NCBI GenBank assembly: GCA_964495345.1
Contig: CAZBVV010000031.1
Span: forward strand, 1 to 17,103
DNA: 17,103 nucleotides
Origin: UBA1081 sp964495345
GTDB taxonomy: Bacteria > Bacillota > Clostridia > Oscillospirales > Acutalibacteraceae
Reading direction: 5' to 3'
The stretch's first letter is position 1. Every line of letters begins with the position of its first letter. This document shows, piece after piece, positions 7,642-14,122 of this stretch. Below the pieces are notes generated by a model. The model was given only the letters and a program-made list of their open reading frames with translations. It was not told the origin of the DNA and ran no database searches. Position numbers and translations under genes: made by a program.

Positions 7642-9463
7642 ACTTTCTTCTGTACTGCTGTTTAAGTCTTAATTCCTTGGAAAGAATCATCTTACGCAGT
7701 CTGAGGCTTTTGGGAGTAACCTCAAGCAGCTCGTCCTCGCTTAAAAATTCCATACTTTGCTCAAGGCTTAATGTTGAGTGAGGAACAAGACGGAGTGCAT
7801 CGTCAGAGCCTGCCGCACGGGTATTTGTCATCTGTTTTTTCTTGCATACATTACAAACGATATCCTCATTTTTTGCACATTCACCGCAAATCATACCCTC
7901 GTAAACAGGTACACCGGGACCGATGAAAAGTCTGCCTCTGTCCTGTGTGTTAAAAAGACCGTATGCAGTGCTTTCGCCTGTCTCGTGCACGACGATTGAA
8001 CCTCTGTCACGGGTCTGAATATCACCCTTGTAAGGCTCATATCCTGCAAAAAGGTTGTTCATAACACCGTAGCCGTTTGTATCGGTAAGAAATTCACTTC
8101 TGTAACCGATAAGTCCTCTTGCGGGAATCTTAAATTCAAGATGTGTTGTTCCGCCGTCACGGATGCTCATATCTTCAAGCTCACCTTTGCGTGAGCCGAT
8201 TTTTTCCATAACAGCACCAACATAAGCTTCGGGTACTTCAACGATAAGAAGCTCCATAGGTTCAAGTGTTTCGCCGTTTTCACCCTTTTTGAGAATAACC
8301 TTGGGTCTTGAAACAGCAAATTCATAGCCCTGTCTTCTCATCGTTTCGATAAGGATTGAAAGATGAAGCTCACCTCTGCCCGAAACCTTGAAAGTATCGG
8401 TGTTTTCGGTTTCCTCAACTCTCATGCTTACGTTTGTTTCAACCTCTTTAAAAAGTCTTGCACGGATGTTTCTTGATGTGACGAACTTGCCCTCCTGACC
8501 TGCAAAGGGGCTGTCGTTAACCATAAAGTTCATTGAAATGGTGGGCTCGTCGATTTTTACAAAGGGGAGTGGCTCAACACAGTTTACATCACAGATTGTT
8601 TCACCGATATTAAGACCTTCGATGCCCGAAATAGCAACAATGTCACCTGCTTTTGCATCAGAAACCTCAACTCGTCTTAATCCCTCGAACTGATAAAGCC
8701 TTGAAACCTTAACGTTCTGTGTCGTACCGTCCTGCTTACAGATAACAACGTTCTGACCCATTTTAACTCTGCCACGCTCAACCTTGCCAACACCGATTCT
8801 TCCTACATAGTCGTCATAATCAAGGCTGGAGAAAAGAAGCTGTAAAGGCTGTTCTTCATCACCGTCGGGGGAGTCGATGTTGTCAATAATAGCCTGAAGA
8901 AGGGGCTGCATATCACCCTCACGGTCATCAGCGTTAAGTGAAGAGTAACCCTCTCTTGCAGATGCATAAACAACAGGGAACTCAATCTGGTCATCGTCTG
9001 CTCCAAGCTCAATGAAAAGGTCAAGAACCTCATCAACAACCTCGGCAGGTCTTGCACCGGGACGGTCAATCTTGTTGATAACAACAAGAGGCTTTTTCTT
9101 GAGAGCAAGTGCCTTTGAAAGCACAAAGCGTGTCTGGGGCATACAACCCTCAAATGCGTCAACAAGAAGAAGAACGCCGTCAACCATTGTCATAATACGC
9201 TCAACCTCACCGCCGAAATCAGCGTGTCCGGGAGTGTCGATAATATTGATTTTAACACCGTTATAGTGAACGGATGTGTTTTTTGAAAGGATTGTGATTC
9301 CTCTTTCTTTTTCAAGGTCGTTGGAGTCCATAACTCTCTCTGCAACCTGTTCGTTTGCTCTGAATGTACCGCTCTGGTGAAGCATCTGGTCAACAAGTGT
9401 AGTCTTGCCGTGGTCAACGTGAGCGATAATAGCAATATTTCTTACATTCTGCGAAGTATTCAA
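7640..9463 (-). CDS. typA: Translational GTPase TypA/BipA
   Basis: Ribosome-associated GTPase related to EF-G and LepA, linked in other bacteria to 50S assembly and to growth under stress or cold. All 607 residues are present, the same length as the E. coli protein. GTPase motifs are visible: AHVDHGKT (14-21), ERGITI (53-58), DTPGH (76-80), NKID (130-133) and SAREG. After these come the beta-barrel domain 2, EF-G-like domains III and V, and the BipA-specific C-terminal domain, which contains a CGEC..CNVC stretch and ends in a basic tail. The start codon is TTG at 9463: no ATG is available before the G1 motif, the protein aligns from this point, and AGAAGGTG lies six to eight bases upstream. 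It is a single-gene unit with a terminator after it and a likely promoter at 9490-9530. The TTG start suggests modest translation. Family assignment is secure. Confidence 0.97.
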   Translation of the reverse strand: MNTSQNVRNIAIIAHVDHGKTTLVDQMLHQSGTFRANEQVAERVMDSNDLEKERGITILSKNTSVHYNGVKINIIDTPGHADFGGEVERIMTMVDGVLLLVDAFEGCMPQTRFVLSKALALKKKPLVVINKIDRPGARPAEVVDEVLDLFIELGADDDQIEFPVVYASAREGYSSLNADDREGDMQPLLQAIIDNIDSPDGDEEQPLQLLFSSLDYDDYVGRIGVGKVERGRVKMGQNVVICKQDGTTQNVKVSRLYQFEGLRRVEVSDAKAGDIVAISGIEGLNIGETICDVNCVEPLPFVKIDEPTISMNFMVNDSPFAGQEGKFVTSRNIRARLFKEVETNVSMRVEETENTDTFKVSGRGELHLSILIETMRRQGYEFAVSRPKVILKKGENGETLEPMELLIVEVPEAYVGAVMEKIGSRKGELEDMSIRDGGTTHLEFKIPARGLIGYRSEFLTDTNGYGVMNNLFAGYEPYKGDIQTRDRGSIVVHETGESTAYGLFNTQDRGRLFIGPGVPVYEGMICGECAKNEDIVCNVCKKKQMTNTRAAGSDDALRLVPHSTLSLEQSMEFLSEDELLEVTPKSLRLRKMILSKELRLKQQYRRK

Positions 9464-9497
9464 AACAGCACCTTCTATATAATTAGTATTATATTAT

Positions 9498-9526
9498 AAT
9501 AAATATATATTACTCTTATACGACCT
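9498..9526 (-). promoter_or_regulatory. Possible typA promoter
   Basis: On the minus strand TTGCGA, 17 bases and TAATAT lie within the very AT-rich 9495-9530 stretch, 35-60 bases before the TTG start. Other TATAAT-like boxes in the same stretch lack a fitting -35 element, so this choice is weak and the exact ends are approximate. Confidence 0.35.
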
Positions 9527-9589
9527 TTTTCGCAATAGTAAAAACCGCCAAAACATATAAATGGGTAAAAGAAGTGTTTATTAAAAATG

Positions 9590-9618
9590 TTGACAATATC
9601 AGTAAAATTATGTATGCT
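9590..9618 (+). promoter_or_regulatory. Promoter of the holin-like toxin mRNA
   Basis: TTGACA (9590-9595), 17 bases, TATGCT (9613-9618): a consensus -35, ideal spacing and a fair -10. Transcription would start near G9625, about 60 bases before the toxin ATG. It matches the antisense promoter in every spacing. Confidence 0.85.
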
Positions 9619-9661
9619 CCGGCTGTAAGGTGTTACCTTAAACGGAAGGCTGTTGAATCCT

Positions 9662-9679
9662 CACCCTCGTAAGAGGGTG
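9662..9679 (+). promoter_or_regulatory. Hairpin sequestering the toxin ribosome binding site
   Basis: CACCCTC (9662-9668), loop GTAA (GNRA type), GAGGGTG (9673-9679): a perfect 7-bp stem. The 3' arm GAGGGTG is the only Shine-Dalgarno-like sequence before the ATG at 9686, so in this fold the ribosome binding site is buried. GAA (9655-9657) and TTC (9681-9683) can extend the stem past an internal loop. Confidence 0.85.
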
Positions 9680-9685
9680 GTTCAG

Positions 9686-9784
9686 ATGCAGTATGTTACA
9701 TATGAATCGCTTTTTGCATCCACAATGATAATTATAAGCATTATCGGATTACTTGTTTCGATTTATCAGCATAAAAAGAAATAA
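9686..9784 (+). CDS. Small membrane toxin, holin-like (type I toxin-antitoxin) family
   Basis: A 32-residue ORF, too short for usual gene finders. It reads MQYVTYESLF at the start, then a single hydrophobic segment (about 9-27, rich in Ile/Leu/Ser) and a basic tail QHKKK. The N-terminal (V/T)YE(S/A)L pattern, one membrane segment and Lys-rich C-terminus fit the putative holin-like toxin family (Hol-Tox, related to TxpA of Bacillus subtilis), whose members insert in the membrane and stop growth when made in excess. The RNA context agrees fully: a consensus promoter 68 bases upstream, a leader with a buried ribosome binding site, a convergent antisense RNA over the 3' end, and complementary mRNA ends. 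The start ATG lies 6 bases after GAGGGTG. Seen: ORF, promoters, hairpins. Known: family and type I logic. Inferred: toxicity and regulation here. The alternative is a small membrane peptide with no toxic role. Confidence 0.82.
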   Translation: MQYVTYESLFASTMIIISIIGLLVSIYQHKKK

Positions 9785-9869
9785 CCGCCCAATCCCTGCA
9801 AATATAAGCGGTTATAACTTTTAACTTAATTTCTTTAGAGGGTGCAACCGTCTATCGGTAACACCTTGC
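9771..9869 (-). ncRNA. Antisense antitoxin RNA to the holin-like toxin mRNA
   Basis: Predicted RNA of about 100 nt starting near 9869, 7 bases after the -10 box, and ending in the T-tract at about 9771. It is fully complementary to the 3' untranslated part of the toxin message and to the last few toxin codons, the arrangement known for txpA/RatA. Its 5' part folds as a near-perfect hairpin (GGTGTTACCG, loop ATAGA, CGGTTGCACC). Just after it, CACCCTCT is complementary to AGAGGGTG at the toxin ribosome binding site (9672-9679), so pairing there is also possible. Existence rests on promoter plus terminator plus context; no transcript evidence is available. Confidence 0.75.
9772..9815 (-). terminator. 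Terminator of the antisense RNA (and of the GH35-TRIC operon)
   Basis: Stem ATAACCGC (9781-9788) with GCGGTTAT (9808-9815), followed on the minus strand by TTTCTTTTT. On the plus strand it is followed only by AACTTTTAAC, so it should not stop the toxin mRNA well. It overlaps the toxin stop codon. Confidence 0.8.
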
Positions 9870-9875
9870 ATTTAT

Positions 9876-9904
9876 GTTATATGTTATTATCCGTACTTTG
9901 TCAA
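9876..9904 (-). promoter_or_regulatory. Promoter of the antisense RNA
   Basis: Minus strand TTGACA (9904-9899), 17 bases, TATAAC (9881-9876). This is nearer consensus at the -10 than the toxin promoter (TATGCT), so the antisense RNA should be made in excess, as type I control requires. Confidence 0.85.
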
Positions 9905-9920
9905 GTGCGGTTTTATTTTT
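9891..9920 (+). terminator. Terminator of the full-length toxin mRNA
   Basis: Stem CCGTACTT (9891-9898), loop TGTC, AAGTGCGG (9903-9910; one G-T pair), then TTTTATTTTT (9911-9920). It would give a toxin mRNA of about 290 nt, from about 9625 to 9918. The stem and loop overlap the -35 box of the antisense promoter, and the T-tract overlaps the stop codon of the convergent TRIC gene. Confidence 0.82.
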
Positions 9921-10563
9921 GCTTGATTTTAGGTAAATCCCATCTGAAATGTGCGGCGAGGATTCGTACAGTCATTATAAATACAATCGTAATTACAATT
10001 GATATAAAACTATTTGCACTGAAGTTAATCATATAATAGTAGATTACTCCCCCAATAATAGCCGGAAGAGCGTAAATGTGTTTTTTCAGAACCATAGGAA
10101 TTGTTCCTACAAACAAATCCCTCATAATGCCGCCGCCGATGCCTGTCAGTACGCCAACAACTATGGACAAAAATGCATTTTCACCGTAACCGCTTTTTGC
10201 AGCCGTGTTTATGCCCACAACAACAAAAATTGCAAGACCGAGAGCATCAAAAATATTTACTATTGTTTCGTAAGTTTTTGATTCAAGAATTTTTCTTGCT
10301 GTTATGATGTATTCGAGAATGAATACAAGTGTTGCCAATACTGCCGCCAATGCTGCGTATACGGGTGTTTTGAACATCATAGGCGGAAATTGACCGAGCA
10401 GAATATCTCTTATGCATCCGCCGCCCACAGCCGTTACCGTTCCAACAACAACTGCACCGAAAATATCAAGCTCACGTCGAATAGCAACAAGAGTGCCTGC
10501 TATGGAAAATGCAGCAGTGCCGATAAGCTCTGCTGCAAAAAATATTATTTGAGAAAAGGACAT
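9913..10563 (-). CDS. TRIC/UPF0126-family membrane channel or transporter
   Basis: A 216-residue polytopic inner-membrane protein with about seven hydrophobic segments, made of two similar halves, each with the family signature: GGGCIRDILLG (47-57) and GGGIMRDLFVG (143-153). Bacterial members are related to trimeric intracellular cation channels; some, such as YicG-type proteins, have been linked genetically to glycine uptake. The substrate here cannot be told from sequence. The ATG at 10563 directly abuts the TAA of the GH35 gene (TAAATG). The upstream sequence holds only a weak ribosome binding site (GACGG), so translation is probably coupled to the upstream gene. No minus-strand terminator follows the stop; the next one is at the end of the antisense RNA. 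Why a galactosidase and this channel share an operon is not clear. Length and both motifs are complete. Confidence 0.92.
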   Translation of the reverse strand: MSFSQIIFFAAELIGTAAFSIAGTLVAIRRELDIFGAVVVGTVTAVGGGCIRDILLGQFPPMMFKTPVYAALAAVLATLVFILEYIITARKILESKTYETIVNIFDALGLAIFVVVGINTAAKSGYGENAFLSIVVGVLTGIGGGIMRDLFVGTIPMVLKKHIYALPAIIGGVIYYYMINFSANSFISIVITIVFIMTVRILAAHFRWDLPKIKQK

Positions 10564-12345
10564 TTAACCGTCAATTTCGGGATGCTTGTCAAGAACAACA
10601 ACAGGGTTCTTTCTGCCTTTTTTGAATCCTTCAAGCTCCAGAATAACAATTTCATTAACTCCCTGATTGAGGAACGGTGCAGGAAGATAAGCAGAAAGCT
10701 GAGGACCTTTGCTCCAATATCTTGAAAGAGGTTTGCCGTTTACAAAAATCATACCCTTTGTAAAATCGGGAAGCTTAACGAATGTGTCGGCAGGTGTCTC
10801 TTCAATGATAAACTGTGCCTTGTAGAAAGTGGGATGGTCAAAGAATATCATATCTGTTTCTGCTTTGAAATCAATAACGGAAAGATCGTTGAGTTCAAGA
10901 GGATATGCAGTCCAGTTGTAAATATAGTTCTGACCGAGTCTAACATATTCGGTAATACCCTTGCGATCTTTAAGCTCGTGACCGAAACTTACACGTCCCA
11001 TATTTTCAACAAGAATTGCAAGGTCAATACCCTCTGCGGGAACTCTTAATGATACGATTGATTCTTCATCATTTCTTGACTGTACCGCATAAAGGTCATC
11101 GTTTACGAAAATATAAGCTCTGTCATGTACTTCCTTGATGACGAGGGGCTGATAATCGCTGGGACCTTTGATGTGAGTCTTGTAAAGAATGTAACCGTAG
11201 CCCTGACCTAATTTTTCCATGGGAACAGGTTTAAGAAGCTCAAATGCACTTGAAAGCTTATCAATATTATCAAAAAGACTTGCACAATGTGTGAAAGGAA
11301 TCGCACCGTATTTTGCCTTGGGAACCTGAGGGTCAAGAGCTGTTTCTTCTTCTTGTTTAACATGGTTGGCAATAGTCTTTTTGAAAAGCTCGTATTTCTT
11401 TGTGATGTCGCCGCTTTCCGTAAGAATACCGTCGGAATCGTAACTGTTTACGATGGGTTTGTATTCCGTGTCAAAGTTTGCACCGTTCATCCAACCGAAG
11501 TTTGTACCGCCGCAGAACATATATGCCGAAACTGAGGCATCGTCAGCCATGATACGCTGTAAGCTTCGTGCGGCGTCCTGAGGCTTTCTTTCATAATGTC
11601 TGTAACCCCACTGGTCAAACCAGCCACTCCAGAATTCTGAACACATAAGAGGACCTTCAGGCTGGAACTCACGAAGATAGGGGAAGTTAACGGAGGGATT
11701 TGCTCCGAATTTAACAGTTTTGAGAATTCCGTCAACAGAACCGTTTGCAAGCATATGGTCTTCAATACCGTCTGCTGTGTAAAGAGGTACGTCAATACCT
11801 CTGTTGATAAGACCTGCGGCAATATACTGCATATATTTTGCATCGTTGCCGTAGCTGCCGTACTCATTCTCAACCTGAACCATAATAACGTTACCGCCCT
11901 TGGTAATCTGGTGAGTAGCAAGACGGGGAATAAGCTCATCAAAATATTTGTCTACAAGATTTATGTATCTTTCGTTCATGCAACGAAGCTCAATATCGTC
12001 GTATTTAAGCAGCCACCAGGGGAAGCCGCCGAACTCCCATTCACCGCCGATGTAAGGACCGGGTCTTACGATAGCGTAAAGACCGAGGTCTGCGGCGATA
12101 TCAAGAAATTCCTCAATATTGTTATTGTCGCTGAAATCGAAAGTGTCTTCGTTTTTCTGATGACAGTTCCATGCAACGTAGGTTTCAACCGTGTTGAAGC
12201 CGCAAGCTTTGAGCTTGAGCATTCTGTCACGCCAATATTCTTTTGGTATTCTGAAATAATGGATAGCTCCCGCTACAACGGTAAACGGTTCATCATTGAG
12301 AAGAAAACCATCCTTGCTAATGGCAAAAGTTTTTGTTGTTTCCAT
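10564..12345 (-). CDS. Family GH35 beta-galactosidase, cytoplasmic
   Basis: Retaining glycoside hydrolase that removes terminal beta-D-galactose from oligosaccharides, probably plant or mucin fragments taken up by the cell. The 593 residues start at ATG 12345, with AGGAG about ten bases upstream. The (beta/alpha)8 barrel comes first. VAGAIHYFRIP (24-34) and VRPGPYIGGEWEFGGFPWWL (93-112) are typical, GNVIMVQVENEYGS (151-164) holds the acid/base Glu161, and CSEFWSGWFDQW (235-246) holds the nucleophile Glu237. Later SAYMFCGGTNFGWMNGAN completes the barrel, and jelly-roll beta domains follow (about 380-580, with the pattern GMIFVNGKPLSRYWSKGPQ). There is no signal peptide. It is the first gene of a two-gene operon with the TRIC-like gene and is transcribed divergently from a YfcC transporter gene. 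It is a close size match to the short bacterial members of the family. No broken or missing catalytic residue. Confidence 0.95.
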   Translation of the reverse strand: METTKTFAISKDGFLLNDEPFTVVAGAIHYFRIPKEYWRDRMLKLKACGFNTVETYVAWNCHQKNEDTFDFSDNNNIEEFLDIAADLGLYAIVRPGPYIGGEWEFGGFPWWLLKYDDIELRCMNERYINLVDKYFDELIPRLATHQITKGGNVIMVQVENEYGSYGNDAKYMQYIAAGLINRGIDVPLYTADGIEDHMLANGSVDGILKTVKFGANPSVNFPYLREFQPEGPLMCSEFWSGWFDQWGYRHYERKPQDAARSLQRIMADDASVSAYMFCGGTNFGWMNGANFDTEYKPIVNSYDSDGILTESGDITKKYELFKKTIANHVKQEEETALDPQVPKAKYGAIPFTHCASLFDNIDKLSSAFELLKPVPMEKLGQGYGYILYKTHIKGPSDYQPLVIKEVHDRAYIFVNDDLYAVQSRNDEESIVSLRVPAEGIDLAILVENMGRVSFGHELKDRKGITEYVRLGQNYIYNWTAYPLELNDLSVIDFKAETDMIFFDHPTFYKAQFIIEETPADTFVKLPDFTKGMIFVNGKPLSRYWSKGPQLSAYLPAPFLNQGVNEIVILELEGFKKGRKNPVVVLDKHPEIDG

Positions 12346-12414
12346 TTACGAATCGCTCCTGTCCGTGCTTTCATAAAAGTTTATTTTGCATAATAACACA
12401 TAATAATTTATATC

Positions 12415-12443
12415 ATTATAACACCCAAAAACGGAAATTACAA
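12415..12443 (-). promoter_or_regulatory. Promoter of the GH35-TRIC operon
   Basis: Minus strand TTGTAA (12443-12438), 17 bases, TATAAT (12420-12415), about 70 bases before the ATG at 12345. It has the same hexamers and spacing as the divergent promoter at 12533-12561. Confidence 0.75.
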
Positions 12444-12480
12444 CCATTAAATTAAAAAACTTTAAAAAATACAAAAAAAT

Positions 12481-12515
12481 CTTATGATTTATCAGTCATT
12501 TCTTTAATCATTAAG
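12481..12515. promoter_or_regulatory. Imperfect inverted repeat between the divergent promoters (possible operator)
   Basis: CTTATGATT (12481-12489) and AATCATTAAG (12506-12515) are inverted with one base indel, 16 bases apart, midway between the two promoters. The region is very AT-rich, so a chance match is quite possible. Confidence 0.25.
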
Positions 12516-12532
12516 AAAATTTTTGAATAATC

Positions 12533-12561
12533 TTGTAATTCAGCTCTGTTTTGTATATAAT
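12533..12561 (+). promoter_or_regulatory. Promoter of the yfcC-like operon
   Basis: TTGTAA (12533-12538), 17 bases, TATAAT (12556-12561). Transcription would start near 12568, about 37 bases before the ATG at 12605. Confidence 0.75.
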
Positions 12562-12604
12562 TGTCATGTACAAACTTAATTAACATAAAAAACGGTGAAT
12601 AATT

Positions 12605-14107
12605 ATGAGTGAAACATCTTCAGAAGTAAATAAAAAAACGCAATCAGAGGGTTTGAGTATAGACAAAAAAACTGTGTTCAATATTGTTGCTGTGCTTTTG
12701 GCTGTGCTGGTGTTTGTGGGAATACTCACACAGGTGGTGCCCGCCGGCGAATATCAGACAGATGCCAACGGCTCTATTGTTGACGGTACATACACAAGGC
12801 TTGATGATTATAAATTGCCGTTATGGAAAATTGTTGCATCACCCGTACTTGCATTTTTAGGTGACAATGCATCAACCGGTTTTGCGATTATGGCAATAAT
12901 CATACTTATAGGCGGTACGTTCCTTATTCTTGACAGAATCGGCGTGTTAAAATATATAATGGTCGTAATTGTTAATAAATTCCGCAACAGACCGTATATG
13001 CTGATTGCCGTAATGGTGCTTGCTTGTATGTTGTTAAGCTCTACGGCAGGTATTCTTGAGGAAAGTCTTACACTCGTGCCGATAGCCGTTGCAGTTTCTC
13101 TTGCGATGGGGTGGGATTCCCTTGTTGGATTGGGAATGAGTCTTGTTGCCGTTGCGTTCGGTTTTACAGCCGCAACATTCAACCCCTTTAATGTTGCAAC
13201 GGTGCAGAAGCTTGCATCCATTGAGGTTTTTTCGGGACTGTGGTTCAGAATAATATTTTTTATTGCCGTTTATGTAACCCTTACGGGATTTATTATAAGC
13301 TACGCAAAAAAAATAGAGAAAAATCCAAAGCTGTCAATAGCGTATGAAAGTGACAAAGCCAACAGAGAAAAGTATTCAATGGCAGATTCAATGTCCGTTC
13401 TTGAAAACAAAAACATAAGAAAAGCCACAAGAGCGTTTGTTTACTGCCTTTTAGCTGTTCTTGCGGGAATTATTGCATCCTTTGTAATGAGTTATGTGGG
13501 AGCGAATATAAATAACGATACGTTGAGTGATATAGGCTCTGTAGCATCTCTCGGTTGCATGGCAATTTTCTTCCCTGTGGGCGGACTTATAGCAGGCAGA
13601 CTTGCAGGACTTAAAGGTAAAAATCTTTTTAAGGCATTCGGCAAGGGGATTAAAACCGCATTACCGATAGTTCCGCTTATAATATGCATCCTTGCAATTA
13701 CATATATACTCGACGAAGGCAGAATAATGCACACTTTACTTTATGCCATTGATTCGGTAATGAACGGCATATCTCCCTACCTTGCAATTCTGTTGATGTT
13801 TGTTTTTATCGTCGTGCTTGAATTTTTTATCGGCAGCAGTACGGCAAAGGCATTTCTGATAGTTCCGCTTATGAGTATGCTTTGTGACCTTTTATGTGTT
13901 ACAAGACAGTCTATGGTAATGGTTTTCTGCATGGCAGACGGATTTACCAATCTTTTATTCCCTACAAGCGGAATTATGATAATTGCAATAGGTATGGTGG
14001 CTGTATCCTATAAAAAATGGCTTAAATGGTCGTGGAAGCTGTTCCTTACCGAAGGATTGCTTTCTGTGATATTTATGCTTGTTGCGGTTGCAATTAATTA
14101 TACATAA
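12605..14107 (+). CDS. YfcC/DcuC-family (ArcD-like) membrane transporter
   Basis: A 500-residue inner-membrane carrier of the C4-dicarboxylate/YfcC group (Pfam DcuC type), related to arginine-ornithine and basic amino-acid exchangers. After a short polar N-terminus, about 12 hydrophobic segments are seen. Family hallmarks are ILTQVVPAGEYQTD at the end of the first segment (about 40-53), SSTAGILEESLTLVPI (about 145-160), GFTAATFNPFNVATVQ (about 188-203) and, near the end, GSSTAKAFLIVPLM and DGFTNLLFPTSG. The two half-motifs fit an inverted-repeat carrier. The true substrate of most YfcC proteins is not known; peptides, amino acids or dicarboxylates are possible. GGTGA lies 7 bases before the ATG, which is a modest ribosome binding site. 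It is the first gene of a four-gene operon; 15 bases separate it from the next. Confidence 0.92.
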   Translation: MSETSSEVNKKTQSEGLSIDKKTVFNIVAVLLAVLVFVGILTQVVPAGEYQTDANGSIVDGTYTRLDDYKLPLWKIVASPVLAFLGDNASTGFAIMAIIILIGGTFLILDRIGVLKYIMVVIVNKFRNRPYMLIAVMVLACMLLSSTAGILEESLTLVPIAVAVSLAMGWDSLVGLGMSLVAVAFGFTAATFNPFNVATVQKLASIEVFSGLWFRIIFFIAVYVTLTGFIISYAKKIEKNPKLSIAYESDKANREKYSMADSMSVLENKNIRKATRAFVYCLLAVLAGIIASFVMSYVGANINNDTLSDIGSVASLGCMAIFFPVGGLIAGRLAGLKGKNLFKAFGKGIKTALPIVPLIICILAITYILDEGRIMHTLLYAIDSVMNGISPYLAILLMFVFIVVLEFFIGSSTAKAFLIVPLMSMLCDLLCVTRQSMVMVFCMADGFTNLLFPTSGIMIIAIGMVAVSYKKWLKWSWKLFLTEGLLSVIFMLVAVAINYT

Positions 14108-14122
14108 AAGGAGAACGGTAAA

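Larger units (their letters stand above)
9627..9867. repeat. 11-bp inverted repeat enclosing the toxin gene (complementary mRNA ends)
   Basis: AAGGTGTTACC at 9627-9637 and its exact complement GGTAACACCTT at 9857-9867. Homology extends a little further into each leader (ACGG after a 4- or 5-base variable part). In the plus-strand RNA the two arms can pair and close the message end to end. The left arm can also fold alone as AAGGT-GTT-ACCTT (9627-9639), a small 5' end hairpin. Confidence 0.85.

Noticed and set aside
9627..9867. Reading the 11-bp inverted repeat as terminal repeats of a small insertion element
   Set aside because: The arms lie inside transcribed leaders at matching distances from two promoters, no flanking target duplication is seen, and the content is a regulated peptide gene rather than a transposase.
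9891..9920. Reading the 9891-9920 hairpin as the terminator of the TRIC gene
   Set aside because: On the minus strand the hairpin is followed by ATAATAACAT, not a T-tract; the T-tract is on the plus strand, so it serves the toxin mRNA.
11755..12393. A 212-codon plus-strand open frame opposite the GH35 gene
   Set aside because: It is antisense to the catalytic half of a secure GH35 gene, resembles no family, and has no ribosome binding site.
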